Assembly (NCBI RefSeq): GCF_036785885.1
Contig: NC_092320.1
Coordinates: 10,293,557 to 10,357,556, forward strand
Origin: Coffea arabica
Taxonomy: Eukaryota; Streptophyta; Magnoliopsida; Gentianales; Rubiaceae
Direction of reading: 5' to 3'
DNA: 64,000 nucleotides
Each line of letters opens with the position of its first letter. The first letter of the stretch is position 1. Below are positions 1 to 13,418 of this stretch, piece after piece. The position numbers and the translations under genes are program-made. The notes under the pieces are model-generated. The model ran no database searches. It was given only the letters and a program-made list of their open reading frames with translations, and was not told where the DNA came from.

Positions 1-2800
1 ACATGATATTATCGATCGGATTGACCAGTAAGAGAAGGAAAAACATAAATTTTCTACGATCACAAAAATGGCTACGTATGCAGTCTAGGAGTCACAGCTG
101 CAAATTGTTTAGAGCTGGAGACGCCGATGGGGACATGGTGTAAAATTATCATGTTCGCTGTCAGGAATAGAGAATCGGGCCAAATGCAGGTAGTTTTCGG
201 ACTGGTGCTTCAAAATCTGAGGGGCCATGGGATTTTAGCTACATGACACTTTGATCAATGTCAAAAAGGTCCCATTTTTTTCACTCTGTGATCTTGTGAT
301 CTCTCTCTCTCTCTCTCTCTCGCTAAATAACGGTTGCGGCCAATTGATGGGCAACGATAGGGCGCAGCGGAGAAGAAAAGATGCACATTACATGAGCTAG
401 TGCAGGCCTGCTGCATTAGTAGTACGCTGCTCGAGTAAAAATGCTCGAGCTCAAACTCGATCAAATTGATTTCAATTGGGTTTAGTCAAACTCATTCAAG
501 TTTTTAAGCTCAACTTTTAGGTAAATTTATAATACATAATTAAGTATTGCTATATAAATACATTACTCGATAAGGTTCAACGAGTATTTGAATTTTAATT
601 TTTTCTACTCGAATGCGGCTCCATTACGTTACTAACTAGCTTGAACTCGGGTAAAACTCGATCAACGCTAAATTTGAGTTAAATTTTTGACTGAGTTACT
701 TGCAAATCTGAGTTGAATAGCTTAGTTAATTTACAACCCTAGGTTAGTGACCGTGGTGGTGCGTGGTTCCTTGTATATTAATTTGATTATAATAATTTGA
801 TGCAAGTCCAAAAGTCAAAATCTATCAACTCATATTGGCTCAATGAATAATTTCTTCCGAGAAAACTCTATTTCAAGTTTGCTGTCAATGCTCTATTATC
901 AATTACTGATCGAGTATTTGTGAAAGAAATATTACTTACCAAATCTACGGGAAACTCTCCCTCTCCCAACCCTGCCCCTCAATCCAGAAAAGTGGGGAAA
1001 TGATTTTAATTTCGAATAATCGTCTTGGTATATATTAAGCTCCAATTGGAACTCTAAGAAGAGCTCTCACGGCCTCATATGCCACTGAGATCGAAGCTCA
1101 CACGCACAAACAAAAACCCTTTAGATGAATCGATCTAACACTACCATAGTAACCTGAGAAGTAAAAATAAATTTAAATTCAAATGATTTAGTGCATGATC
1201 AGCCCCTATCATGGCCAACTAGCGAGTTACCAACTCGGCAACGCACCTCTATTGTCAACATATCTTGCCCTTTGACGTCAAAGTCAAAGGAAAAAGTACG
1301 GTTGTTGATTTCAAAAGAACATATAGACCCCAAATACGACCGACTTGAAAATCGAAAATCCATTGGATCCTCAAAAATTAAAGTCTTACCATTATCGATC
1401 AAAATGCCTGTCTATACATGCCCGATGAAGAGTCTAGCTTTCAAGCTGTAACAGTCGCTGGTCCCGGCACAAATGCATGGAGATGGGACGGCCAAAACTT
1501 CAAAGCAGGACCAATCCTGAAACTAATGTACCCGGGCCTCTTGGTGGAGGATCTTGTCGTTTCGAGTAAGGCTATGATCAATAATTATGGCTATATATAT
1601 GATGCGTCTTCGGAAAAAATTCTTCGCCACTTACTGGGTAACAATGGATCCTTACATATGTATGTACCTTGTGTGTGGTATCAAGGACCTCAACCTTGTC
1701 AGTTGTGGTTGCTCCGTATGGACGCTGATAGAATAGATGTAGACATTAAAACGGCAAGATAGGATATAACAGCGCGCATAAGAATTTTTCTTTTAACTTA
1801 TTGAATTTTGTGTCCAAAACTGAATTCCAACTATCGAACTTTAAAATTAATTTCCCACCATCAACTCTTCTCTGCGATCAAAACTGTGATTGATGGCAGA
1901 GAGCCCAGATCTCATTCAAGTCTGGTTGTCATACGATTGATTCTTATTCAAACAAAAAACAAAGGAGAGTGTTATTTTGCATGGTTAAATTTAAGATCCC
2001 ATGTAAATGAAACTTTCTACACAGGTAATGCTGCAAGGAATCCACAGGTACAGTGTGCGTTTTTCTTCCTCAGAAAGATCTAGAATTCTTATCTTTGTAA
2101 AAAAAATTAGAGTTTGAAATAATACAAAATATTTATGGGGCATATGTTGCTTGGGATCAATAAATTTAAAGAAGAGAAGCATATTATTCGTTTGTATTTA
2201 CTTTTACATTCTCTGTGACAAGTCATTTTCATGTAGCAACGGTAATTTAGTTCGAAGTACAGAAGGGAAAACGCAGGCCTGCGGATTGTGGGGGACAACG
2301 CTGTTCTTTCTCTTTCAATCCTCCTAGAGTATGTTTGTATCTTCCAGAGCACAAATCAATTACCCTCTGAAAATGAAGCTAAAAGTGACCGCCTTCGCTC
2401 CGCCTCTGGCAGTCCGAATCACTACCACCAGGGTCCCTGTTATCTTGAAGAAGGAACTCAGAGGATGACTTCTTTACCTTTATATTTTCCTGTAAATCTT
2501 TTCTTCACTTTTTGAATTCTCATGCTTCCGTCCTTCTACCAGAAAAGCTCAAAAAACGAACTCCTGACAGTACTCTCTCCATGCAATGTTGTCAAGCGTT
2601 AACATTTTAACTAATTAGATAACTGCCATTTCCTTCATTCAACTAATGTACTACTATTAGAACATCATAATTTCAATTTTGTAAATTAATTTTTTTTTTT
2701 TTTGTAAAGATTATGCGTACAATAATGCCCATTTTACAGAGACATTATTATTTTTATTTTAGTTTTTTATCCAAAGACAACTCTAAACGTTACGAGAGAG
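1..2800. other. gene-free AT-rich stretch at window start
   Basis: I see no gene I can defend here. There is a (CT)n tract near 299-322. Several short open frames on both strands (the longest near 1418-1762) show no recognisable family motif, codon pattern or splice structure. The region looks like ordinary intergenic DNA of a plant nuclear genome. Confidence 0.5.
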
Positions 2801-3012
2801 CACTTGGGATCCTCGGTAACATGTCTTCTATGCCAATCCAATGCCATCTATAATATTGTGTCAAGTGTCCTGTTATTATTTACACTTATGTTAAACCAAA
2901 CCAAGTTGAATTATTAGAAAATTAAAGTGTAAATAATAATAAGACACTTGGTGCAATACTATAGGTGACATTGGATTGGCATAAAAAAACATGACATCGA
3001 GGATTCCAAGTG
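2801..3012. mobile_element. Mutator-type MITE, copy 1
   Basis: A 212-bp palindromic element. It starts CACTTGGGATCCTCGGTAAC and ends with the near-complement GAGGATTCCAAGTG; the arms are roughly 100 bp each with a short loop. The flanks acgagagag and acaggagag form an imperfect 9-bp target duplication (7 of 9 match). A second copy of the same family lies at 31625-31854 with a perfect 9-bp duplication, which supports assignment to the Mutator superfamily. It has no coding capacity. Confidence 0.8.
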
Positions 3013-4353
3013 ACAGGAGAGAGAGGAGGAAAAATAGAGAACTTGAAAGTCGAATTAAAAATCTTACCGTCAACTAACTAATCAATGGCCATGAATTGTT
3101 AATCAAAACACTAGCTTTGGACCAATAATTATGCCTATTTTGGGCGCATAGGGAAGGAGCTAAGGTGGGCTGGATCTAAAAACATGCAGATAAAGGAAAG
3201 AAATCAGAGTGAACTCTGGCCCAAGTAAGGATGACATGGATTTTCTACGTGAATGGACCATGGCCGATGAAGATGTAAACATGAAGTTGCGGTTAAGTAA
3301 CGAGTTTATGGGCCATAGTCCATCAAGACTAGTCACTTAGATTCCGTTTATCAGATGATTATATACATGATTATATATATATGTATATATATGTTAATGC
3401 AAGTAGTTGTTGGTTAATTTGTTACAAAAAAAAGTTATTGCGTGGAGTTCCTCCAACTTCTTCTAACAATAGTTTCTTGGCTTGACAGGCTTCATCTGGT
3501 TTTGCTTGCCTCTTCTGGAAATGTTTTAAGAAAATAATAATTAATGTAGTGAACAAAATGAAAAAAAAAAAAGAGAAAAATCGCACGCTAAAATAAGTTT
3601 TTTTTTTCTTAAAAAAAAAGACAATATGTAACTAGTAAATTGAAATACGTAAGTATATGGTAGGTGCAGTAATGCTTCATTTTCCTTGAGAACATGACAT
3701 GCAATATTTTCAACAACTGTGTTGCTTTTTTACTCACAAAAACAAAATTCAAGTAACCATATGGGCATTCTAAGAGCCCCAAATAAAGTGAAAAAGAAAG
3801 GGTTGGGGGGGACAGCCGATTTTCGGCTGATACCTTTGGTGAAAGGACCGGAGAGAAAGGTCCATTTGAGGTCAGAATAAGTCAGATACAGGCCAACTTG
3901 CCAAAGGATGAGAGGAGTCCCTTAAGGTTACACGGCAAGTTGGAAGAACTCAGGACAGGACCGGCCGATTGACGAGTGACGACGACCACATTTGGATAAG
4001 GCATCACGTACCCCATCAAATCAAAGATTCAAAGGCCTTTCTAATCTGCTTTATTATTGCTTTTAATCTGCCTAATTCCGGTTTTCTAGGATTTCTGTCA
4101 CTCTTTTGACAGTAAAAAATAGTAGCAGTATTATTAGAAAAAAAAACAAGCGACACTTTTCACACAATTTTTTTTTTTTAAAAAAAAAAATTTAGAACAA
4201 GCACAAACAACTTGTTTTAAGCTAACAGGTCAAATCATCAAACGTTATTATATTTGTGAAGGATAAGGTGCATCGTTTGGGATGACCTGGAACGGTAAAG
4301 CTTTAGCGTCCCTTTTCTTTTCCTGGAATTTGGATCATTATATAACAAGTAAC
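3013..4353. other. intergenic, no gene seen
   Basis: AT-rich DNA with homopolymer and TA tracts (for example around 3370-3395 and 4165-4190). No coding region, RNA gene or structured repeat could be supported. Confidence 0.5.
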
Positions 4354-4942
4354 TGTTAGGTTCATGAGTAAAGGATTATGTTCCACGTCGATTCGAGAAA
4401 TGGAGAAAGAGTAATTAATATGCAAGTAAGGGACCAAGACCTAATAGCTTAACCTGTTGAATCAGAATTGGGTTCCTGACTTACATATTGGACTCTTTGA
4501 TGGACTCTCTCGAGGTATTCTCCCCTAACAAATTGATATCAGAGCTTCAAGTTACAAAAACTGGGCTATTCATGGGCAAATAGATTCTTCTCGGAGTTGG
4601 ATCGGTGAAAATTCGTCAAGGGTTGGCAGGGGTCTAGAATGCAGTTTGAATATTGAAAAAGAGTGGGTTCATGATTGAAAGAAGAGATGACCTTAAGTGA
4701 TATGGTGGGCTTGCATTGGTTGTGTCCCACGTCGGTCCGAAAAATGAAGAAAGAGTAGTTAATATACAAGTAAGACCCGAGAAATGAAGAGAGAGTAGTT
4801 AATATGCAAGTAAGACCACAAGACCTAATAAATAGCTTAAACTTTTGGATCAGAATTAAATTCCTGACTTACATATTAATTCCTGACTTACATATTAGGC
4901 TTTTTGGTGAACTCTCTCGAGTCGAGGTGTTCTCCCCTAACA
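4354..4942 (+). mobile_element. small TRIM-like LTR element
   Basis: Two related direct repeats, about 4354-4530 and 4717-4942, each end in CTCCCCTAACA. The left one begins TGTTAGG, giving inverted TGTTAG...CTAACA termini. Just after the left repeat is TTGATATCAGAGCTT, close to the usual initiator-methionine tRNA primer binding site TGGTATCAGAGC. A purine-rich stretch (GGTGGGC) lies just before the right repeat. The internal part is under 200 bp and non-coding, which fits a terminal-repeat retrotransposon in miniature. The right repeat has an altered 5' end and internal duplications (GAC TTACATATTA appears twice). I see no clean target duplication. Confidence 0.6.
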
Positions 4943-5945
4943 TTAGCAACATGTATGTATACACAGGGGACTCGACAGAAAGATGTCCCATAAATGCTGG
5001 TGGTGGGGCGGTTTAATTTGTTGTGAGGCGGGTGCAACTTGTTGGGCTGGCACGAACACGAAGAAGAAGAAAGAAGAAGAAAGCTGATGAGGCCGATTTA
5101 TAATCGATCTGTGGTTGGTTCATTCATTTCAGGCGATACATGCACAAAGAAAGAAAGTGAAAATCGTCGCTTGGCTCATGACTGCCACACAAATCCCATT
5201 CATGCGAAGCTTTCGGTCTTCAACATCAAAAGTGAGAACAAAGACCTTTTGTAATTTTGACTGAAATACTCCTACCCACTGCCAGTTTGCTTCCTCTAAT
5301 TCCCGTGATGATACTCGTTTTATGTCCGCATCAGGCGCAGCAGAGATTGCTGAAAATAAAAATAGTATAAAAATTTTTATGGAGTCCAAGTTTGGCACGT
5401 ACGGAGTGTGATTGCACTTTTCCTTATGGTCTCATCCTGATTCAATAGTATGTGGTTTGCCTTTTTCTCCAGTTTCTAACACTTCTTGAGGCATGTACGC
5501 TTCTTCTTTTATTATCCCTTTTTTATTCGAGAGAACGGTTTGAGAGTCAAACGATAAACTTTATGATCACCTGACTAACTATCCATTAAATTAAACTGGG
5601 TGGTTATGAAAAATGCATCTGGATCCATGTATTTCTGAGAATCTCCAATTTTGAGCTGGCCGCCTCGATAGTAAGTTCAGACCAAGGCTAAGGACTATGT
5701 TGATCTAAGCTTAACTTCGACAGGTTAGAGGAACTAATGGGCTTCCTATTAGTAAAAAGTCCAGCCAATTCCAGAGCCCTAAAAACCCCGGCCTTTGGAA
5801 AATGCCACACACACACACACAACAAAAGTGGCCAGTCCCCCTCAAGAACCAGTGAAGCCTTTCTTCGCAGCGGTGAGCAGACCATTTCAAGCACCAAAAA
5901 GCAGACCATTTTCTAAACAAAATGATTTTAACCATTGTAATACCG
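4943..5945. other. intergenic, no gene seen
   Basis: Several short open frames on both strands lack family motifs. A (CA)n tract lies near 5808-5821. I see no supportable gene. Confidence 0.45.
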
Positions 5946-6165
5946 GTCCCGTTTGATAAGTGAGTTTATTAGATATTTATCTAAAATTTTACTGTAACTT
6001 ACTGTAGAAGTTGTAAAAAAAAATTTTTGAAACGTGTAAATTTTTGAATATTTTGAAGCGTATAATTTAAATTTTTTAAGAAATTTTTTGAGATTATTAT
6101 ACCTAAAATTGTTAAAAAACTGGTAACAGACAAATTTTTTGATAAAAAAACTTGGTTGCCGAGCA
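5946..6165. mobile_element. hAT-like MITE, family A copy 1
   Basis: The stretch begins GGTCCCGTTTGATAAGTGAG and contains the motif ACTGTAACTTACTGTAGAAG. The same order of motifs recurs at 39446-39668, which ends CCAAACAGGGTC, the complement of the expected terminus. The terminal GACCCNGTTTGG type is common in plant hAT MITEs. The right end of this copy is degraded, and no target duplication was established. Confidence 0.5.
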
Positions 6166-9100
6166 AAATTTCGAATGCAGTGTTGTTCCCCGTAAAAATG
6201 AAGACCATACGATGCCTTTGCAAGTTTCAATGGTACACATGACACAGGGTGTCAGTGAGTAGAAAGAATGAGACGCAGGGTGTAATGAATACGGTGGTTC
6301 AACTTCAACCTACGGTCGTTCTGTTGGCTCTATCCCCACAGCTCAACAAGGGCACGGCGCGCTTAATTGGTCCCAATTCTACCAAAAAAGAATTGCGGGC
6401 ATGCTGGGATTTGTTACGATAATTGACCAAACTTGTCTTCTTTGAAAAAAATCGACATTATGGTTGAGAAGTTAGGTAGTTAGAGGACTCCAACAAAATG
6501 CAGTAAATTTGATCCAAAACTCCCAAGTTCTGGTGTGTGAACTTGTTGAAGAAATGCTACTGTATACTATGTTGGTGGTGGTTGAGCAAATGGATGATGA
6601 TGCATCGATTTCGACTTTCGAACTTTCAATTCCAAGTAGTTATATATGCTCTTTGAAGCGAGCATGTACAACGAACGAATCACTCCGTTAGTGTTGCTAC
6701 AATATCCTATCATACTGTCAAATTTTCAACATCAAGAAGAAGAAACTCAATGAATTGGTTAATGTCACTACTGACTGACGACGTACATTAGCATGCATTA
6801 GGTAGACCTAATGCTGCAAGTGTGCTGGTTTAGGTCCAATGATTATGTCATTGATTGTACTAGGGGTGATGGTGATTAACGAACGGAAGCTCAAATCTAA
6901 ATTTGATAAAATCCTAATCGCTCGAAAATGAAGGAACCCTTTTGTGAGATGTGTTCATTCCAAGTTGAAGATAAGAGGGACTCCGGGCTGCCTTCCCTAT
7001 TTGTCAAAATCAAGATCCAAATCATCACCAATCGAATTATTTTGGTGGATAAGTTCTACTACGCTCAGCAAGCTATGTATGTGGGAAGCCATACAAAATA
7101 ATAAAATTATTATGGAAACGATTTTGGTTTGAAAAGGAGAGGGGAATTGAGACAGGACTGATTCTTCTTCATTCATTCCTGGTTTTTAATTGTTGCGCAA
7201 GGCCAACAATAAAAAAATTGGGGTTATTATTTTACGTAGTTGTTTGTTTTAAGGGGTTGCTTGTGAATATGAGATTCAACTTTCTTTGCGAAGCTGATTG
7301 TGACATACGGATATGGATGCTGAAAATGAATATGACGTTTGCTTCTTTCAAGCCACGAAACTTGAAAATTGGCTTCTGGTTTTTTTGCTTTCTTTCTTGC
7401 TTAGAGTTAGAGGAGGAACTTTTGTATTATCAAAGGAAATCATCCTGACGCAAGAGATGAGAGATAACTTTGGAGACCGACCAGCCCTCGCAATATATAT
7501 ATACAATATATAATAGTCACCACAATCAGTCAAAGGATTGAGTCAGTTGAAGTTCTTGCGATTTTAACGAATTGAAGATGCAAAAATAATAGATGATCAC
7601 TTCATCAATTATCACCAACAACGACTGCTTGCTTAATTTTCCTCGTTTGCTTTTTAAAATTTTGCAACAGAAGGGTTTTTTTTTTTTTTTGGGGAATTAA
7701 ATAAAAGTCAATAATTAATATTAGCTGAAAATCATGGTGGATTGCGTATCAGCGCATGCATTCTGAAAAATTTTTATTAATAATACTTTCCAAGAGAAAA
7801 GAAATCTGATGACTGATGAGGAGCCACCACCAACCACTACTACAGTCAAGAATGGATGTGAAATCCAACTTAAATACTTATTATATATTCAACAATGACA
7901 ATCACACTGCAAACGATAGGGCCAAGAACGAATCGCCATCGTGCGAAATTATTAATGTTCTGACAACAATTGATTGGCAAATTAACAATAATTTAGATTA
8001 TATCCATCCCCCAAGTTTATAATTTAGATGTCAAGGTAATTTACCTTACGTTCTTGTGTCAACTGGCAAAAAAAAATTTTTTTTTTTTTATTTATATACG
8101 TTGGCGATGATCCACTCGTACAACCAATGAAGTGGTTGTATTGTTTTCTGCGTAAAAGAAGAAAGAACTTTTGCATCTCTGCTACTTAGGACGAGCTCTT
8201 AGTTGAGCTCAATCTGTACGTGACTCGGTAGGATGTGAATATATTCATTTGGTCTGAAGTTGGACAAGTGAGGATCGATATATATATATATATATATGCA
8301 TAACGAAAACGACTAGGAGTCAGAAGAAGAAATCAAAAACTGGCCAATGTGAATGCATCTGTGGATTAGTAGTAGAGAGTTTAGCACAAAGATGAAGAAA
8401 TTGGTGCAAGAGTTACGTTGCATGAAAGGAATCACAGACTGTCTCGTCTCTGGCTGCTTTCTTTGTCGATAGAAATAATTAATAATGAAGTGAAAGGGAT
8501 CAACGTAGGTCCGGCCCCGCCCCCGACGTGGCGTCTTCATCTTGGTGTTTAGACTCTTCCGTAACTTGAAGAGCCGTCCACTTCCCGTGGTAAATTTCAA
8601 CGAGAAATAGGTGATAGGCAAGGATCAGAAGGAACTTTGTCCAAGAACCTAGATATACATGTATAAACACATATAATTCCAAGTTGATTGAAGAGTGAAG
8701 GGATCTTGAAATTTTTATTTTTTTTTTATAAGTGAATGGCAACCGCCAATCGAAAATACACAGCATCGAGTAAATCTCGTTCCGTACAATAACTCGTCAA
8801 TCATACGACGAAGAGGTCAGACGTACGAAACAAATCTCGTGCGACGAGCGAATGTCTCAACAGAGGTCAGTGTGTGAGTGAGCTGATCTCGATTTGTTAA
8901 TTAGAGAACTCTGGTCTATACGACGGCTCCGATCATGGATAAGGACCCCTTTGGAGAGCTAGAAGATGACCGCTGCTGTATTATAATTGAGTATAGACTG
9001 GGCCATTAGTGAATTGGCCAGTCCCATCGTAAACATTATTATTATTATCGACCATCCTATAGGGCGCTAGTAGTATGTATGCATGCCATCCATCCTCCAA

Positions 9101-10083
9101 GTGCCAGCATATTATTTACAAGAGAAACGAAGAAACTTCCTTTTTTTCCTCAGAGCAAGATGATAAAACACATATTTAGTAGGTATCCTCCGAAAAGAAA
9201 CTTGACTTTGTGACGCAATAGATGAATAAATTTGGCGTGAGCATAAAAGCAAGAAGACAGTCGTGACGGTGGAGAAAAGCCTGCGCACATTTACAATGTG
9301 GCAACGCAATGCAATAATAGAACTATGGAACTGAGTGTAGAAAAAGATGTGAACTACTCTGTTATTATAATAATAGCCCACATACATAGGGAGAGAATAT
9401 TAAAGGGGGGCGGGCAGTCACTCAAGCTATATGTGAAGGATGGAATTATTATTAAACTAGGAAAAAGCAGAAGGTTCGCAGTTAATTATTCAACTTTAGA
9501 CGTGTGTTTCTTGCAAAATCGTACGTAATACTTTTACTTTTTGATTGTTGTCCTGTCAATTAGAAGGAAGCTTAAAATTTCCATTCATCCGCCTTTTTTT
9601 TTTTTTTTTTTTATTTTACGACGACTTTTCTAGTTAAACTAGAAGTATAGAAGGATATATAGTATATACTTTACTTGAGGAAGTAAAATGGACTGCCAAT
9701 TTTGACTTGGTTGGAATTACCGTACAGTCACCGGGTTCAAAACTTCTGGTAGCTTTTCGTGTACATGAACATTTATTGTTCCTAATATGATGAATACATC
9801 AATTCTCATCACACCACTATTCCTACTAGCATAATTTTGTGGAAACATTTATTATTATTATTATTGTATCACGAAGTCCAATTCCTACAATTTTTGGCTC
9901 ATAGGTTAGTGAGATTGAGTTGGACACTTTGACTATTCATGTTACTAAATAGTACTAGTAATAAACGCTATCCGTTTCTTTCCATGAGCTGTTTTGCAAT
10001 ATTTCGGGGCTTTAAATAAAGTAAGGGTTTTTTTTCCCTCCTTTTTCTGGGCAAAAAATTTGGTCTTGTATTTGCTTACTGTA
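6166..10083. other. long intergenic stretch without a supported gene
   Basis: About 3.9 kb of AT-rich DNA. Short open frames (for example 8313-8621 and 8500-8766 on the minus strand) have no family resemblance and are interrupted. Simple repeats are present: (TA)n near 8278-8297, a T-tract near 9594-9613 and an ATT tract near 9851-9866. Nothing further is supportable. Confidence 0.45.
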
Positions 10084-10434
10084 TGCTCCCTCCCTTTTTT
10101 TATAACTGACGTTTAAAAAATTTACGCTAGTGTACTTTTATCTATCGTTTTATTATCCCCATACAGTATTAATTATTTTTTCACAATTTTACCCTTTTAT
10201 CTCTCTTTTCCAATACAGGGTTCTTAATTACTACTCCTAATAATTATTACTTCTCTCTTTGTAACAACCCTAGTAATTATCTACCCCTTCGTATTCTAGT
10301 GAGAGAAAACATGGGTGAATTGGACAATTAATGAGGGTACAAAAGGAAAGTAGTGTACAGATTTAAGCAATGAAAAACTTTTATTAATTGGTGTGCAAAA
10401 CCTTAAACGTCAGTTATAAAAGAAGGGAGGGAAT
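10084..10434. mobile_element. Stowaway-like MITE
   Basis: The left end reads CTCCCTCCC followed by TATAACTGACGTTTA. The right end is the complement (TAAACGTCAGTTATAAAAG then GGGAGGG). Terminal CTCCCTCC and TA dinucleotides just outside both ends are typical of Stowaway elements of the Tc1/mariner superfamily. It spans about 350 bp, has no transposase and is AT-rich inside. Confidence 0.7.
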
Positions 10435-10560
10435 ACTTTGGTAAAAATTAATTATGGAAAGTGATGATAGAAAAGCTCACAAGAATAATCTAAAGGCGAC
10501 ACTCTTTCTTTTTGCTAGATTTTGAATTTTAAAATTTTGGATTTTTTATTAAAAAAAATA

Positions 10561-10716
10561 AGGCCTTGTTTGGATTGTATTTTCTTGGAGTTTTTGTAAA
10601 AAAAATTATTGTAGCGATTTGATGTATGTGAGAAAAAAAAGATAATAAAAAAATATGATCACGAAAAACGACGCAAGTTTTGGACGAACGGAAAAATGGC
10701 TGTCCAAACACGGGGT
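10561..10716. mobile_element. hAT-like MITE, family B copy 1
   Basis: The left end GGCCTTGTTTGGATTG is complementary to the right end CTGTCCAAACACGGGGTC. The interior has ATTATTGTAGCGATTTGAT and a run resembling GATAATAAAAAAATATGATCACG. The same internal order occurs at 49757-49899. Non-coding. Confidence 0.55.
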
Positions 10717-13014
10717 CAGAGAAAGCAGTGGGATGTATAAGAAAAAACGTGATTGATAGAATCTATAAATCGGTTGAAATGGTGCAACAAAATCAAGCAT
10801 GATTTTTTCTCTCTAATGGTGCGTCATTGGGTAACATAACAACAAAGGGTATTAAGAGGAAGAATTCTGGTTGATGAGGTGGAATGCACCTCAAAACGTG
10901 CGGCATATTTTAGGGAACCGGAGTGCAATTTGATGTAGCAATTCAAAACCAAGAAAGATAGCCAAAACCAACACAGCAAAAGCTGTTGTAGATTGCGTAT
11001 CTGATCATAGATGCACTTTGCAATTCTGGCAATTCATCCACCAAAACAGCACTTGGATTCATTTATGGTCCATTTTCTTCAAATTTTTTGCTTGGATTTT
11101 GGTTTGGCTGTCACCTGGCTGCACTGAAAGAGGAGGCGTTGGGTTGGGTAGTGTGTGCAACAGAAATTGGAGCCGTAGCAGACACGAATTTGAAACAAAA
11201 GTGCAAAAGGAGGAGCCAACTCCAAACCCTTTACTTAACCTCTTTGCTCTCTGTCTCGAAGCGATCTCCTCCTTTTTTTTTTTAAATAAATCTCTTTTAC
11301 GCTTTGTTTTCAAACCAGAAAGTCCAAAACTACAGTGCTGTGGTGTGCCTTCTTGGTTGACTTTTTCTTTCGAGCCAAGCCAAGTCTCGTTCCATAATTT
11401 ATCAACCACAACAAGTAACAACCCAACACATGTCTTTCAAGTTTTGAACACACTCCCGAAAAGAAAAAGAAAAAAGAACCAGAATTTGGTCATTTTGGAA
11501 TCTTTAATGCTATACCTCAATGAAAAGAAAGAAGAACTGTCGAATTTTTTGGCAGTAGTACTTAATTTGGGCTTCAGATGGGTAAAATTTCAAGATGATC
11601 AGGAGATGCAATATTTATTATTTTTCCTTTTTTTTTTGGTTGGTCAAATAGTGATTAGTCCAATAGAGAGATCGAGTATATGACGAAGAAGTTCGGGAAA
11701 CTCAACATTGAAAGTTGATTTGGATTTGATGACTTTTATGCACGAGGGAGGGATCGGAATGCTGCCCCAACTTTCAAATGGAAATCAGATGATTCACCAA
11801 CTCGTGAGTCATGAGCTGCTGCGTAAATGGTCTGTTTCTAAAAAATTCACATGGGTGTACTGTGTACCTGTCTGATCCGGTGATAGTTCAATCTCCTTCG
11901 AATTACTTCTGGACCCCCTTAGATCCACCCTCTTCTCCTTAGTGTAGAATAGAATAGATTTATTGTTTCCAGAAAAAAAAAAAAAAAAAAGGAAGCCACA
12001 GAAGAAAAGTGACAAAAGCAAGGACAAATTTTCTGAAATTTTTAGCCACTACTACCGTTTCTAGGAGCTCGTGTATAAAATATTGAAGAACAAAAGTGAA
12101 AAACTAGCCATGCGCACACCTTCTTAGTTCTCGGTCATCCTAAAATTTTTGTGCCTATTATTAATACCTTTTTTGAAGTTGATATGGGACTAATAACTGA
12201 AGCCAACGCAAATCTATGCTAGTGTTTCAAACAAAACTCGAGAAAGTATCCATCACTTTTTAGTAAATCTTACACTTTATAAAAGATTAATTTTTAAAAT
12301 AATTGTCACTCATCCGTCAATAAATCGTGAATTATTGAAAGCGAAAAACCAAGTTCATCCATCAATACCTGTGAATTATTAAAAGCGAAAACAAGTAGTG
12401 CAAGTGGAGAACCGTAATTTCTAACTAGAATCCGGCCAAGCATCCGCCAGTTTTTATTTGTCAATTTTCAATAGTGACCCTAAAACAATACTCACAATAA
12501 TTATTCGACCAACTGGAAGAAATTTGAAGCTGATTAACACTTCTAGTTAGTAGTATCAAGCGTACGTCCCCTGTAGCTTCCTTTCACAAAAGCTAAAACG
12601 ATGTTACGCTTCTCCATTTTCCGCACCTATGTGTAAAGCATCAGAAACTATGGAATTTCATTTTCTTTTCGTTTCCTCAATCGCAGCCATAAAACTAGTA
12701 CAAGACGACAGGTCTTCCTTCATTCTACACCTCAAATTAAAAATGTAACGAACAAAACCACCCCAAAGGATCCTTTCTCCTTATCCTGATATGGGATATA
12801 TTTTTAGTCTTTTCAAAGGCAAGAGTCAAAAAGATTGTCCAAAATGACTCACAATTGAGTAGCATCTTATCAAAAACTCCGAGTCACATAATCAAATGTG
12901 CTTGCTTGAATTAGCGTGAATTTCTAAGCAGAAAAGATAGATCCCCAACCGACCTCCCCACCCAATCCCCCAACAATGTGTCCCACTTCCCTCCAATCTT
13001 TAGCTCTTTACTTG
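10717..13014. other. intergenic region upstream of the beta-galactosidase gene
   Basis: An open frame of 221 codons (11018-11683, +) lies here, but it is lysine-, phenylalanine- and serine-rich with no recognisable domain, and a minus-strand frame of similar quality overlaps it, so I do not call it a gene. The remaining sequence is AT-rich intergenic DNA, probably including distal promoter of the downstream gene. Confidence 0.4.
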
Positions 13015-13023
13015 TATAAATAG
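13015..13023 (+). promoter_or_regulatory. TATA box of the beta-galactosidase gene
   Basis: TATAAATAG is a consensus plant TATA box in a CT-rich context. It lies about 400 bp before the ATG of the downstream gene, so transcription probably starts near 13045-13055 and gives a 5' leader of about 370 nt. The position is inferred from sequence only. Confidence 0.6.
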
Positions 13024-13418
13024 CCATTAGCAGGCCTCCAAAGCTCTCATGCTTAAAAATCAAATTCTATTTCAAAGCCAAATTCGTACTTGCAGGCTGC
13101 CTGCCACCCTTGGCTCCATAAAAGCCAAAACCATCCTCCACAGAATACTATCATCAATATAGAATAAACACCTCATTCTCAAAAGAAGCACCGGAGAAAG
13201 ATTAGGAAAGGAAAAGGAGGCGGGACATAGGCTGCTTGTTATTTCCCTCTATTTTATCAGCTTCTTTTGTTGTTCTTTTGTATTTTAGTACAGACAAAAG
13301 GCAAAATTTTAAGAACGTAAAAAGCGAAGAACTCAAGGACAAAAAGGACCCCATTTGGCTTTGAGATTTGAGGCTCTGAAAAAAGAGAATAGGAGAATTC
13401 CGGGGCTCAATTAGGAAA

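Noticed and set aside
1418-1762. 114-codon plus-strand frame with WRWDGQNFKAGP, which at first recalled S-locus glycoprotein domains
   Set aside because: The resemblance is limited to a few residues. The conserved cysteines and PXDXCD motif of that domain are missing, and no neighbouring lectin or kinase exons exist.
11018-11683. 221-codon open frame in the upstream region of the beta-galactosidase gene
   Set aside because: Low-complexity composition rich in Phe, Lys and Ser from poly-T/A tracts, with an overlapping opposite-strand frame of similar length. No domain recognised.
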